Shown here piece by piece: positions 19,075 to 27,593 of a stretch of 64,000 bases of DNA (position 1 is its first letter; each line of letters opens with the position of its first letter). A program made the translations under genes and the position numbers. The stretch comes from Rhodanobacteraceae bacterium (GTDB lineage: Bacteria > Pseudomonadota > Gammaproteobacteria > Xanthomonadales > Rhodanobacteraceae), in the NCBI GenBank assembly GCA_027019085.1, contig JALUXG010000006.1, forward strand, positions 35,050 to 99,049. The letters run 5' to 3'. Below the pieces are notes generated by a model. That model was not told where the DNA came from and searched no databases. It was given only the letters and a program-made list of their open reading frames with translations.

Positions 19075-19978
19075 ACGTCAGGCCACGATGTGGGGCATCG
19101 TATTCGCAGCCCTGCTGCATGTGGGGCTGCTGTTGTTCCTGTTGCTGGCCACCATTTCCTGCAATGCGTGGGAGCGGGCGATTGACGGACTCGGCCTACC
19201 ACGGGCCTGGAATCCGGTCACCTGCAGCAAGCCGCTGCAACTGGCCGGACCGGTGATCGAGGCCACGCTGATGGGCGCCGCGGGCGCACCGCAGAGGGCA
19301 TCGCGATCGCCACGCAGCCACAAGCCGAAAGCGACGCCTTCCAAGGCCCGGCCGCCACGCCCGGCCAAGACCCTTCCGCCGCCGCCCAGTCATCCCGATA
19401 CCCGGGACCAGCAGAAAGCCGTGGCTGTGTCGGCGACACGTGCCGAACAGGCGCAGCGTGTACAGCGTCAGCACCAGCGTCAGCGGATGTCCGAACTCGA
19501 TGCCCAGTCCAGCCAGGCTATCGACAAGCTGTTCCGGGAAATGGACGCTGCCGGACAGCAAAGCCGGAAGGCTGACCGGCAAGCGCAGAAACTGGCCCAG
19601 CGCGAGGATCTCAAGGACAGCCAGGGCACCCCGAGCACGGCGCCCAAAGCCGCCCAAGCACGCAGCGGGGCAGGCGGCAAGGACAACAGTCTGCTGGCCC
19701 GGTATCAGGCTGCGGTCACCTCGCGGATCCACCAGAGTTGGCTGCGCCCCGACCAGACCCGTGCTGTTCGCTGCAACCTGCATCTGGTACAGATACCGGG
19801 TGGTACGGTGATATCGGCCACCATCACCGAGCCGTGCAACGCTGATGCGCAGACCCGCCAGTCGATTCGCAACGCGGCGTTTCGTGCCTCTCCGCTTCCC
19901 TACAAGGGGTACGAGGCCGTATTTGCAAGAAATCTCGATGTGACTTTCTGTTACCCAAATGAGGCCTGTTCCCCATGA
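19061..19978 (+). CDS. tolA: Tol-Pal system protein TolA
   Basis: Links TolQR in the inner membrane to TolB/Pal. 305 aa, shorter than the E. coli protein (421). N-terminal membrane helix (about residues 10-32), then a basic Pro/Lys/Ala-rich stretch (about 75-130), a Gln/Arg-rich helical domain II (about 130-210) and a C-terminal domain III (about 215-305) with YQAAVTSRIHQSW and paired cysteines (VRCNLHLV and TEPCNAD, also FCYPNEAC). ATG 19061 is used; an upstream TTG in the tolR end is less likely. The stop overlaps tolB (ATGA). Confidence 0.95.
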   Translation: MDVAERQATMWGIVFAALLHVGLLLFLLLATISCNAWERAIDGLGLPRAWNPVTCSKPLQLAGPVIEATLMGAAGAPQRASRSPRSHKPKATPSKARPPRPAKTLPPPPSHPDTRDQQKAVAVSATRAEQAQRVQRQHQRQRMSELDAQSSQAIDKLFREMDAAGQQSRKADRQAQKLAQREDLKDSQGTPSTAPKAAQARSGAGGKDNSLLARYQAAVTSRIHQSWLRPDQTRAVRCNLHLVQIPGGTVISATITEPCNADAQTRQSIRNAAFRASPLPYKGYEAVFARNLDVTFCYPNEACSP

Positions 19979-21363
19979 TGCCCCTCTTCAAGCGCCTCCT
20001 GTCCTCGTTCCTGCTGTTCGCACTGGCCGTCCCCGCCTGGGGCCAGCAGGATACGCTGCACATCACCGTGGCCAACGGTATCGCCTCGGCCACGCCGATC
20101 GTGGTGGTCCCGTTCCACAACGAGACCGTGGGCCCGCCTCCCACCACGGATGTGAGCCGAATCGTACGGATGGATCTGGCGCGTTCGGGTCGCTTCCGGG
20201 TGCTCGATCAGGCCGATATCGTGGAATATCCCTCACGCGGCAACGAGATCAAGTTTGCTACCTGGAAGCTGCTCAATCAGGACTACATCGTCGTCGGTCA
20301 TGTCAAGGATGCCGGACAGGGTGCCTACCAGATCGGATACGAGCTGTGGAACGTCAATACCGGCAAGCAGCTGTTCGCAGGGACTTATCTCGCCGATGCA
20401 AACCAGATGCGTGACGCAGCGCACCAGATCGCGGATCGGATCTACCAGCAGATCATTGGCGTGCCCGGCGCGTTTTATACGCGCATCGCCTACATCACGG
20501 TGGTCGGTGTCGGCAAGCACACCCGTTATTCACTGGTCGTGGCCGATTCCGACGGTTACAACCCGCAGGTCGTGGTGCGCTCGCACGAGGCGCTGCTTTC
20601 TCCAGCCTGGGCACCCAATGGCAAGGAACTGGCCTACGTTTCCTTCGAGACCGGTGATTCGGCCATCTACATCCAGAACCTGGCCACCGGTGCACGCAGG
20701 CAGGTATCGGCACGCAAGGGCATCAATGGGGCGCCGGCATTCTCTCCCGATGGCACCCGGCTGGCGATGTCACTTTCCTACGTGGGCAATCCGGAGATCT
20801 TCATCATGGACCTGGCCACGGGCAAGCTGACCCGCCTGACCCACAATTATTCCATCGATACCGAACCGGCCTGGATGCCTGACGGCAAGCATCTGGTGTT
20901 CACTTCCGACCGCTCGGGTAAACCGCAGCTGTACGAGATTCCAGCTAACGGGGGCGATCCTACCCGGATCACCTTCCAGGGCTCCTACAATGCGGATGCT
21001 TCCATCGGTCCCAAGGGCAACAAGATTGCCATGGTGCAGGGAAATGGGAACGTGTATCGTATTGCGGTCATGGATCGCAGCCTGAATGATCAGGAACACT
21101 TCGTGTCGCCCGGCGATTACGATGATTCACCCAGTTTTGCGCCGAACGGAAGCATGCTGTTGTACGCTGCCACGGATGGGCTGCGGAACGTGTTGTACGC
21201 TGTATCCGAGGACGGCAAGGTCAGGCAGCGGCTTGTACTCCCGGACGGTGATGTTCGCGGACCGGCGTGGGGGCCTTTGCGCAAACCGTGGCCATGCCGT
21301 CAGACTGCACCTTCGGCATGTAGTAAAACCCCAGTGGCAACAACAACGACTGGAAACCCCTGA
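19975..21363 (+). CDS. tolB: Tol-Pal system beta-propeller protein TolB
   Basis: Periplasmic protein that binds Pal and TolA. Signal peptide to about residue 23 (AVPAWGQ), an N-terminal alpha/beta domain to about 165, then a six-bladed propeller with repeated SPDGTRLA / MPDGKHLVFTSDRSG-type blades. 462 aa, about 25 longer than usual: family members end close to the last blade (PAWGP plus a few residues), whereas this one continues from Trp439 for 24 low-complexity residues (rich in Thr, Pro, Ser). A stop-to-Trp change at 21289 or a nearby frame change would explain this. Pal starts 16 nt after its stop. Confidence 0.96.
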   Translation: MMPLFKRLLSSFLLFALAVPAWGQQDTLHITVANGIASATPIVVVPFHNETVGPPPTTDVSRIVRMDLARSGRFRVLDQADIVEYPSRGNEIKFATWKLLNQDYIVVGHVKDAGQGAYQIGYELWNVNTGKQLFAGTYLADANQMRDAAHQIADRIYQQIIGVPGAFYTRIAYITVVGVGKHTRYSLVVADSDGYNPQVVVRSHEALLSPAWAPNGKELAYVSFETGDSAIYIQNLATGARRQVSARKGINGAPAFSPDGTRLAMSLSYVGNPEIFIMDLATGKLTRLTHNYSIDTEPAWMPDGKHLVFTSDRSGKPQLYEIPANGGDPTRITFQGSYNADASIGPKGNKIAMVQGNGNVYRIAVMDRSLNDQEHFVSPGDYDDSPSFAPNGSMLLYAATDGLRNVLYAVSEDGKVRQRLVLPDGDVRGPAWGPLRKPWPCRQTAPSACSKTPVATTTTGNP

Positions 21364-21379
21364 GTAGAAGGAAACAGCC

Positions 21380-21898
21380 ATGATCAAGAGCGTTCGCTCC
21401 ACCCTGATGGCCGTGATGCTGGTGGCCGGTATCGCGGCTTGCGCCAAGAAGGAAGTCAAGCCACCACCGCCGCCACCGCCGCCACCGCCGCCACCGGCTC
21501 AGCCGACTCCGCCGCCGAAGCCGACCGGTTTCACGCCAGCGGATCTGGAAACCAATGCCTGCCTGCGTCAGCGCGAGGTGTATTTCGCGTTCGACAAGAG
21601 CAACATCAAGCCGCAATTCGACGCCATCATCGCCTGTCACGCCAAGTATCTGCAGGACCGGCCCGAGGCGCGGGTTCGTCTGGAGGGCAATACCGACGAG
21701 CGCGGGACCCGTGAATACAACCTCGGTCTTGGCGAGCGCCGCGGCAACGCGGTGGCTGCGGCACTGGAAGCCGACGGTGCATCCGCCAGCCAGATCACCG
21801 TGATCAGCTATGGCGAGGAACGTCCGGTCTGCCGTCAGCATACCGAGGCATGCTGGGCCAAGAACCGGCGCGTGGACATTGTCTACACGGCCAAGTGA
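21380..21898 (+). CDS. pal: peptidoglycan-associated lipoprotein Pal
   Basis: Outer-membrane lipoprotein that binds peptidoglycan and TolB. 172 aa. Lipobox IAAC with Cys21; then a run of 12 prolines (residues 28-39) encoded by near-perfect repeats of CCACCGCCG; OmpA-like domain from about residue 60 with VYFAFDKSNI, GNTDERGTREYN (DAP-binding Asp and Arg) and NRRVDIVY. AAGGA precedes the ATG by 8 nt. The TGA overlaps the cpoB ATG. Confidence 0.97.
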   Translation: MIKSVRSTLMAVMLVAGIAACAKKEVKPPPPPPPPPPPPAQPTPPPKPTGFTPADLETNACLRQREVYFAFDKSNIKPQFDAIIACHAKYLQDRPEARVRLEGNTDERGTREYNLGLGERRGNAVAAALEADGASASQITVISYGEERPVCRQHTEACWAKNRRVDIVYTAK

Positions 21899-22782
21899 TG
21901 TTGATGCAATCGACTCGTAAGCTGTGTGTCGTTACGAACAGGACGGTCGCTCTGGCGGCCGTCCTGTTCGTTCTTGCCGGCAGTTTGAGCCCGGCATGGG
22001 CGCAGCGGCTGAGCCTGTCCGAACGCGTGTCGCGTCTGGAAAAGGCACAGCAGCAGCAGTCCACCAACAGTGGCGTGGTGCTGGTCAATCAGGTGCAGGC
22101 CCTGCAGGCGCAGATCCAGCAGTTGCAGGGTCAGGTCGAAGAACTGCAGCACCAGCTCGGGCAGCTCAGGCAGACCAGCAAGGACCAGTACATCGATCTG
22201 GATTCGCGCCTGCGCCGTCTGGAAACAGCCTCCGGGCCGGCTTCACCGGGAAGTGCTCCGGCCGCAGCCGCATCGACCGTGGCGGCACCCAAGCCGCCCC
22301 CGGCCTCTGCTTCCACGGTATCCAACCCGGTTGCCACAGCAGTTTCTCCAGCCGCCGCCACGAGTACGGCAGCGACTGCCAGCGCCAATCCACAGGCGGC
22401 ACAGGACGCCTACAACCAGGCCTTCACGTCCTTGCGCAACGGGCAGTTCGTGCAGTCCGCCAGCCAGTTCCGCGCATTCATCCAGCAGTACCCGCAAAGC
22501 ACGCTGGCACCCAATGCCTATTACTGGCTGGGGGAGTCCTACTACACCGTGCAGAACTACGATGTGGCCCTCAAGACCTTCCAGCGACTGATTCAGCTGT
22601 ACCCCGACAGCGACAAGACGCCGGGCGCACTGCTCAAGGTCGGCTACTGCGAGGACGCCCTCAACCAGACGGCGGCGGCACAGAAGACCTTGCAGGCCGT
22701 CATCGACAAGTATCCGGGCAGCACCGTGGCCATGCTGGCCAGCCAGCGCCTCAAGGACATGGCCCTGCGCCAGGCGCATTGA
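21898..22782 (+). CDS. cpoB: Tol-Pal-associated periplasmic protein CpoB (YbgF)
   Basis: Coordinates peptidoglycan synthesis with outer-membrane constriction. 294 aa. Signal peptide ending SPAWAQ, a coiled coil (about residues 40-110, Gln/Leu heptads with VQALQAQIQQLQGQ), an Ala/Pro-rich linker (about 115-165), then three TPR units with AYNQAFTSLRNGQF, YYWLGESYYTVQNY and GYCEDALNQTAAA. ATG 21898 overlaps the pal stop; an ATG six bases on is also possible. Last gene of the tol cluster. Confidence 0.96.
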   Translation: MLMQSTRKLCVVTNRTVALAAVLFVLAGSLSPAWAQRLSLSERVSRLEKAQQQQSTNSGVVLVNQVQALQAQIQQLQGQVEELQHQLGQLRQTSKDQYIDLDSRLRRLETASGPASPGSAPAAAASTVAAPKPPPASASTVSNPVATAVSPAAATSTAATASANPQAAQDAYNQAFTSLRNGQFVQSASQFRAFIQQYPQSTLAPNAYYWLGESYYTVQNYDVALKTFQRLIQLYPDSDKTPGALLKVGYCEDALNQTAAAQKTLQAVIDKYPGSTVAMLASQRLKDMALRQAH

Positions 22783-22793
22783 GGGAGGCCCGT

Positions 22794-23462
22794 GTGAACA
22801 CGCAGCACCCTTCACCGCAAGCCGGGCGCCTGCGGGTCAGCGAGATTTTCCATTCGATCCAGGGCGAAGCCGATGCCGTGGGCTGGCCCAGCGTGTTCGT
22901 GAGGCTGACCGGTTGCCCGCTGCGCTGCACCTGGTGCGACACCGAGTATGCGTTCCAGGGCGGGCAGTGGATGACGATCGATGCCATTGTCGGCACGGTA
23001 ACGGACTTTGGCGCCCAACATGTGTGCGTGACCGGCGGCGAACCGCTGGCCCAGAAGCGCTGCACGGTATTGCTGTCGCGGCTGTGCGATGCGGGCCACG
23101 AGGTGTCGCTCGAGACCTCCGGGGCACTGGATGTGTCTGCGGTCGATCCGCGTGTACGCAAGGTCATGGACCTGAAGGCGCCCGGATCCGGGGAATCGGA
23201 ACGCAATCTGTGGAGCAATCTTGAACATCTTGGCCCGCGCGACCAGCTCAAGTTCGTGCTTGCCGGTCGCGAGGATTACGAGTGGGCCTGTGCATCACTG
23301 GCCGAACATGGCCTTGCGCAACGCTGCATGGTGCTGTTTTCTCCGGTGCACGGCAGTCTGCAGCCGCGCGTGCTGGCCGAATGGATGCTGGCCGACCGTC
23401 TGCCAGTGCGGCTTCAGATCCAGCTGCACAAGCAGATCTGGGGCGAGGTGCCCGGTCACTGA
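22794..23462 (+). CDS. queE: 7-carboxy-7-deazaguanine synthase QueE
   Basis: Radical SAM enzyme converting 6-carboxytetrahydropterin to 7-carboxy-7-deazaguanine in queuosine synthesis. 222 aa. The cluster motif is CPLRCTWCDTEYAF (C-x3-C-x2-C), with FHSIQGE and CVTGGEPL also in place. The start is GTG 22794 with GGGAGG 5 nt upstream, giving MNTQHPSPQAGRLRVSEIF; longer in-frame extensions would run back through cpoB. Next to queC, which uses its product. Confidence 0.96.
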   Translation: MNTQHPSPQAGRLRVSEIFHSIQGEADAVGWPSVFVRLTGCPLRCTWCDTEYAFQGGQWMTIDAIVGTVTDFGAQHVCVTGGEPLAQKRCTVLLSRLCDAGHEVSLETSGALDVSAVDPRVRKVMDLKAPGSGESERNLWSNLEHLGPRDQLKFVLAGREDYEWACASLAEHGLAQRCMVLFSPVHGSLQPRVLAEWMLADRLPVRLQIQLHKQIWGEVPGH

Positions 23463-23517
23463 GCAGGCCCGTGTGCACAGGCGATGCACAGCATCGATAA
23501 TGGTGGGCCTGCTTTTT
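23462..23517 (+). terminator. candidate terminator after queE, with nested hairpin
   Basis: Perfect 9-bp outer stem (23462-23470 with 23505-23513) followed by five T (23513-23517). The 34-nt interior contains a second hairpin, CGATGC-ACA-GCATCG. It lies between queE and queC, so it may terminate or attenuate readthrough into queC. The long loop makes a classic intrinsic terminator less certain. Confidence 0.55.
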
Positions 23518-23531
23518 CATTCGAGTCGTTC

Positions 23532-24215
23532 ATGAGCACAATCGTATCGTCCTCCAGAAAGGCCGTGGTGCTGGTTTCCGGTGGCATGGATTCGGCCGTG
23601 GTGATGGCCATGGCCCGCGAGCAGGGTTTTGCCGTGCACGCCCTGAGCGTGGCCTACGGGCAAAGACACCATGCCGAACTTGCTGCCGCCGCGCGCATCA
23701 GCAAGGCCTGTGGCGCCACGCACAAGGTGGTCACGGTGGATCTGCGCAGCATCGGCGGCTCGGCTCTTACCGATGACATCGAGGTGCCCGACCATGGCGG
23801 GGATGGCATCCCGGTCACCTATGTTCCGGCGCGCAATACCATCATGCTGTCCATTGCCCTGGGATGGGCCGAGGTCATCGGTGCCTGTGACATCTTCTGC
23901 GGCGTGAACGCGGTGGACTATTCCGGTTATCCGGATTGCCGTCCAGCCTTCATCGAGCAGTTCCAGTCGCTGGCACAGGTGGCCACCCGTGCCGGTGTGG
24001 AAGGGTCACCCATGCGCGTGCATGCCCCCCTGATGGCCATGGGCAAGGCGGATATCGCCCGCGCCGGTATGGCCCTGGGCGTGGACTTCTCGCAGACGGT
24101 CAGCTGCTACCGTGCCGACGACATGGGCCGGGCATGCGGGCACTGCGATGCCTGCCGGTTGCGCGCCCAGGGATTTGCCGATGCGGGCATCGCGGACCCG
24201 ACACACTACCGTTGA
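23532..24215 (+). CDS. queC: 7-cyano-7-deazaguanine synthase QueC
   Basis: ATP-dependent conversion of 7-carboxy-7-deazaguanine to preQ0. 227 aa. PP-loop [31 protein letters not shown], and the zinc site [24 protein letters not shown]. Start 23532 is the family-like MSTIVSSS; an ATG at 23484 would overlap the hairpin region. A GATAAT hexamer at 23496-23501 could be a -10 for separate expression. queD and queF are not in the window. Confidence 0.96.
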   Translation: MSTIVSSSRKAVVLVSGGMDSAVVMAMAREQGFAVHALSVAYGQRHHAELAAAARISKACGATHKVVTVDLRSIGGSALTDDIEVPDHGGDGIPVTYVPARNTIMLSIALGWAEVIGACDIFCGVNAVDYSGYPDCRPAFIEQFQSLAQVATRAGVEGSPMRVHAPLMAMGKADIARAGMALGVDFSQTVSCYRADDMGRACGHCDACRLRAQGFADAGIADPTHYR

Positions 24216-24229
24216 CCCCGGGGACCGGG

Positions 24230-24235
24230 TAGAAT
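24230..24235 (+). promoter_or_regulatory. candidate -10 box for tRNA-Lys
   Basis: TAGAAT 43 nt before the tRNA, in the same TAGAATCGCCG context as before aspS. The nearest -35-like TTGACC (24212) is only 12 nt away, too close for sigma-70, so only the -10 is proposed. Confidence 0.35.
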
Positions 24236-24278
24236 CGCCGTTCCCTTCGCGCACCTGCGCCATGTCTGCGGACATCAT

Positions 24279-24354
24279 GGGCCGTTAGCTCAGTTGGTAG
24301 AGCACCGGACTTTTAATCCGATGGTCGTGCGTTCGAGTCGCACACGGCCCACCA
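24279..24354 (+). tRNA. tRNA-Lys (anticodon TTT)
   Basis: 76 nt with encoded CCA. Acceptor stem GGGCCGT pairs with ACGGCCC; D arm TAGCTCAGTTGGTAGAGCA; anticodon loop CTTTTAA; T arm GTGCG-TTCGAGT-CGCAC. The outermost anticodon-stem pair (27-43) reads C.A, the other four pair normally. Confidence 0.98.
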
Positions 24355-24866
24355 TCCGTTCCTGCAAATCCGCATGTCGCCGGACCCGGCCCGGTCAGTC
24401 GTTTCGCTGACGCCCGGTCTCACTGGTGTTTTCCCGAAAGCGAAGCAGGCTGCATCTACCGGCCATGCGTCCCGTGGGCCGGTTTGTGCAGGTGTTGTGG
24501 ATCTGTCGGGCTCAGCACTTCACCGGGACACTGCAGGCATGGTCCGGCATGCAGCCGTCATGGCGCACTGTACCTGCGTTGTGCCTGAGTTGGACCTGGG
24601 TCGTGCGGCTGGTTATTCTTCTTGTCAGTTGCATTTCAGGTTCGTCATCCGCGGCGAGAACTGATATCAGGCATGAAGGTGCCCGATATCGTGGGGGCGG
24701 TCCGGAATGTGCTCCCGAATCCGGAACGGGCATGCTTTTACACGGTTGCCGTCATCGACAACCTGCCGGTTCTGGCGCGTTGAGATGGGCGGAGATGTTG
24801 CCCGAGGGCCATATGCTGCAATTTGCCTGGCCATGGGCATGGGGCAAGAAGGGGGAGACACTATCC
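24355..24866. other. 512-nt stretch without a recognised gene
   Basis: Between tRNA-Lys and the first amidohydrolase. Frames that stay open here have no recognisable product and only continue into the amidohydrolase frame. No T-tailed terminator follows the tRNA. The promoter of the amidohydrolase pair is expected here, but no convincing -35/-10 pair was found. Confidence 0.6.
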
Positions 24867-26300
24867 ATGATGACCACTGCAAAGCGAAATCACCGTCTGT
24901 CATCCGGACTGGCCGTTGTTGCCGCCAGCCTGGCCATTGCTGCATGCCAGCCGGGCGAAAAGCAGGGTCGGTATGTGAGCATCAACCGTGATCCCTTTCC
25001 CTCCACCTACACGCCGCTTCCGGGCAAGCTGACGCTGATCCGCAATGTCACCCTTCTCGACGGCAGGGGTGGCAAGATCGCGGATGCATCGCTGTTGATG
25101 AAAGACGGCAAGATCCAGGCTTTTGGCAAGAACGTGCCTGCACCCGATGGCGCTCTGGTCATCGAAGGCAAGGGCCGTTGGCTGACGCCGGGCATCATCG
25201 ATGTGCACAGTCACCTGGGGGTCTATCCCAGTCCGGCCGTGAAATCGACCTCGGACGGCAACGAAGTCGGCGAGCCGGTCACGCCGGATGTATGGGCCGA
25301 GCATTCGGTCTGGCCGCAGGATGCCGGCTTCACTCGTGCCATGGCCGGTGGCGTGACATCACTGGAAATCCTTCCCGGCTCCGCCAACCTGTTCGGCGGA
25401 CGATCGGTCGTACTGAAAAACGTACCCGGACGCAGCGTCCAGGACATGAAGTTTCCGGGAGCACCTTATGGGCTGAAAATGGCCTGCGGAGAAAATCCCA
25501 AGCGGGTGTATGGCGGCGGGCGCAATAACACCTCGCACCGGCCATCGACCAACATGGGCGACGTGGCCGGATATCGCCAGGCCTGGGCGGATGCCCAGGC
25601 CTATCAGCGAGCCTGGGACAAATACGACAGGGACTTCAAGGCCGGCAAGGACGTGCTTCCTCCGCGGCGTGACCTGAAGATGGACACATTGGCGGCGGTG
25701 CTGCGTGGTGACATTCGCGTGCAGATGCACTGTTATCGCGCCGACCAGATGGCCGTGATGATGGATGTGATGAAGGAATTTCATTATCGGATCGCCGCAT
25801 TCCATCATGCGGTGGAAGCCTACAAGATTGCCGACAAACTGCGGAAAAACGGTATTTGTTCCGCCATGTGGGCCGACTGGTGGGGCTTCAAGATGGAAGC
25901 CTATGACGGTATTCGTGAAAATATCGCCTTCGTGCACAAGGCCGGCGCCTGCGCCATTGTCCATTCGGACGACCCCTTCGGCATCCAGCGACTCAACCAG
26001 GAAGCAGCCAAGGCGCTGGCCGATGGTCGTCGCGCCGGCCTCGACATTTCCAGGGCCGATGCCTGGAAATGGCTCTCGATCAATCCTGCCAGGGCGCTGG
26101 GTATTGAAGCACGCACCGGTTCGATCGAAGTCGGCAAGGATGCCGATGTGGTGCTCTGGTCGGGAGACCCCTTCAGCGTCTATACCAAAGCCGACATGAC
26201 CTTCGTCGATGGCGCCGTGGTATGGGACCGTCACGACAGGACGCATCAGCCGGTTGCCGATTTTGAACTTGGTCAGGTCGGTGAGGGAGACGTGAAATGA
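24867..26300 (+). CDS. amidohydrolase lipoprotein (imidazolonepropionase-like)
   Basis: Metal-dependent hydrolase, 477 aa, probably a periplasm-facing lipoprotein: hydrophobic N-terminus with lipobox IAAC and Cys27. The amidohydrolase residues are in place: HxH in IIDVHSHLG, His in VQMHCYRADQM, His in AAFHHAVEAYK, and the terminal Asp in IVHSDDPFG; the usual C-terminal NPARALGIEARTGSIEVGKDADVVLW closes the barrel. GGGGGAG about 10 nt upstream supports the ATG at 24867. The stop overlaps the next amidohydrolase (ATGA). Substrate unknown; peptidase or cyclic-amide activity is plausible for the group. Confidence 0.9.
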   Translation: MMTTAKRNHRLSSGLAVVAASLAIAACQPGEKQGRYVSINRDPFPSTYTPLPGKLTLIRNVTLLDGRGGKIADASLLMKDGKIQAFGKNVPAPDGALVIEGKGRWLTPGIIDVHSHLGVYPSPAVKSTSDGNEVGEPVTPDVWAEHSVWPQDAGFTRAMAGGVTSLEILPGSANLFGGRSVVLKNVPGRSVQDMKFPGAPYGLKMACGENPKRVYGGGRNNTSHRPSTNMGDVAGYRQAWADAQAYQRAWDKYDRDFKAGKDVLPPRRDLKMDTLAAVLRGDIRVQMHCYRADQMAVMMDVMKEFHYRIAAFHHAVEAYKIADKLRKNGICSAMWADWWGFKMEAYDGIRENIAFVHKAGACAIVHSDDPFGIQRLNQEAAKALADGRRAGLDISRADAWKWLSINPARALGIEARTGSIEVGKDADVVLWSGDPFSVYTKADMTFVDGAVVWDRHDRTHQPVADFELGQVGEGDVK

Positions 26301-27559
26301 GATCCGCAATCATCCTGGCCGGCATGGTCCTGTGTGCCTTGTTGCTGACTGCACCGGTTTTGGCCGACAACTATGCGATCACCGGCGGCACGGCCTACAC
26401 CCATGGTGGCAGGGGCAAGGTGGAGCGTGCGACGGTACTGATTTCCGACGGCAAGATCGTGTCGGTCATTCCCGACGGAAAAGTGCCGGACGGTTATGAA
26501 CGGATCGATGCACGGGGAAAATGGATCACGGTCGGTTTCATGGTTTCCGCCACATCCCTGGGTCTGGGTGAGATCGGCATTTCGGCAGACATCAATGACG
26601 CGCGTAGCGAGAAGGCAAAGCATACTCTGGGTCTGGATCCGGCCGATGGCTACAACCCGGACAGCACGCTGATTCCGGTTACCCGTATCGAGGGAGTGAC
26701 CCGCGCCAGCGTGAACCTGACCGGGGGCAAGGACATGTGGCTGGGGCAGGGCATGGTGGTGAACCTCGGCCGTGGAACCGATACGATCGACCGCCATCGG
26801 GCCTACATCGGGCTCGATATCTCCGAGCACGGGGCCCGCACGGGTGGAGGTAGCCGACCTGCCATGTGGGACGCGATCCGGGCGAAATTTGATGCGGCCG
26901 ATCCGCGTACTGGTCGCTCGCAGAGGAAAAAGGGCGCCGAACCCGATGCCGACGTGGAAGCTCTGAGGGGCTTGTTCACGCACAAGGCGTTCCTGCTGGT
27001 GGTGGCCAACCGGACGTCGGACATCCGCAAGGTCATGGCCCTCAAGCAGCGGTACGGTTTCGATGTCATCGTGGCGGGTGGTGCAGAGGCCTGGCGTGTC
27101 GCCGATGATCTGGCACGAGCCCGCATTCCCGTGGTTCTCAACCCATTGCAGAACCTGCCGAGGAGTTTCGACGAACTGGGCGCCACCGGAGCCAATGCTG
27201 CGCGTCTGGCTCGTGCCGGCGTCAAGGTCGCCTTTCTTGCTCCTGACACCCACAATGCGCGCCTGCTGCCCCAGTCGGCAGGCAATGCCGTTGCCATGGG
27301 CATGCGCTGGACCGACGCGGTGGATGCCATCAGTGTGAATCCCGCGGAAATCTTCGGTATAGCCGACCATTACGGCACGCTCGAAAAAGGCATGGATGCC
27401 GATGTGGTGATCTGGAATGGGGACCCGCTGGAGGTCATGACCAGTCCGGATGCGGTGTTCGTCAAGGGACAGGCAATCCCCATGCGCTCGCGTCAGACCG
27501 CGTTGCGGGATCGTTACGAAACGCTGACGCGTTCTCCGCAATACAGGCGTTTGCAGTAA
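26297..27559 (+). CDS. secreted amidohydrolase-like protein lacking metal-site histidines
   Basis: 420 aa with a signal peptide ending APVLADN. It has the amidohydrolase outer domain at both ends (ATVLISDGKIVSVIPDG near the start; NPAEIFGIADHYGTLEKGMDADVVIWNGDP near the end), but where the HxH motif should be the sequence reads KWITVGFMVSATSLGLGE, and no histidine pairs are seen mid-protein. So it probably does not bind the usual two metals. Its start overlaps the previous gene's stop, suggesting a paired or heteromeric product. It could be a scaffold, ligand-binding partner, or an enzyme with a different site. Confidence 0.88.
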   Translation: MRSAIILAGMVLCALLLTAPVLADNYAITGGTAYTHGGRGKVERATVLISDGKIVSVIPDGKVPDGYERIDARGKWITVGFMVSATSLGLGEIGISADINDARSEKAKHTLGLDPADGYNPDSTLIPVTRIEGVTRASVNLTGGKDMWLGQGMVVNLGRGTDTIDRHRAYIGLDISEHGARTGGGSRPAMWDAIRAKFDAADPRTGRSQRKKGAEPDADVEALRGLFTHKAFLLVVANRTSDIRKVMALKQRYGFDVIVAGGAEAWRVADDLARARIPVVLNPLQNLPRSFDELGATGANAARLARAGVKVAFLAPDTHNARLLPQSAGNAVAMGMRWTDAVDAISVNPAEIFGIADHYGTLEKGMDADVVIWNGDPLEVMTSPDAVFVKGQAIPMRSRQTALRDRYETLTRSPQYRRLQ

Positions 27560-27593
27560 ATCAGGGTGGGTCGGATCCGGCAGCCTGGCGCTT

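Noticed and set aside
23463..23531. preQ1 riboswitch before queC
   Set aside because: The small preQ1-I aptamer pattern (C-rich loop with A-rich tail) is not present; only hairpins and a T-run are seen.
24212..24235. TTGACC plus TAGAAT as a full promoter for tRNA-Lys
   Set aside because: The spacer is only 12 nt, too short for sigma-70; only the -10 is kept, at low confidence.
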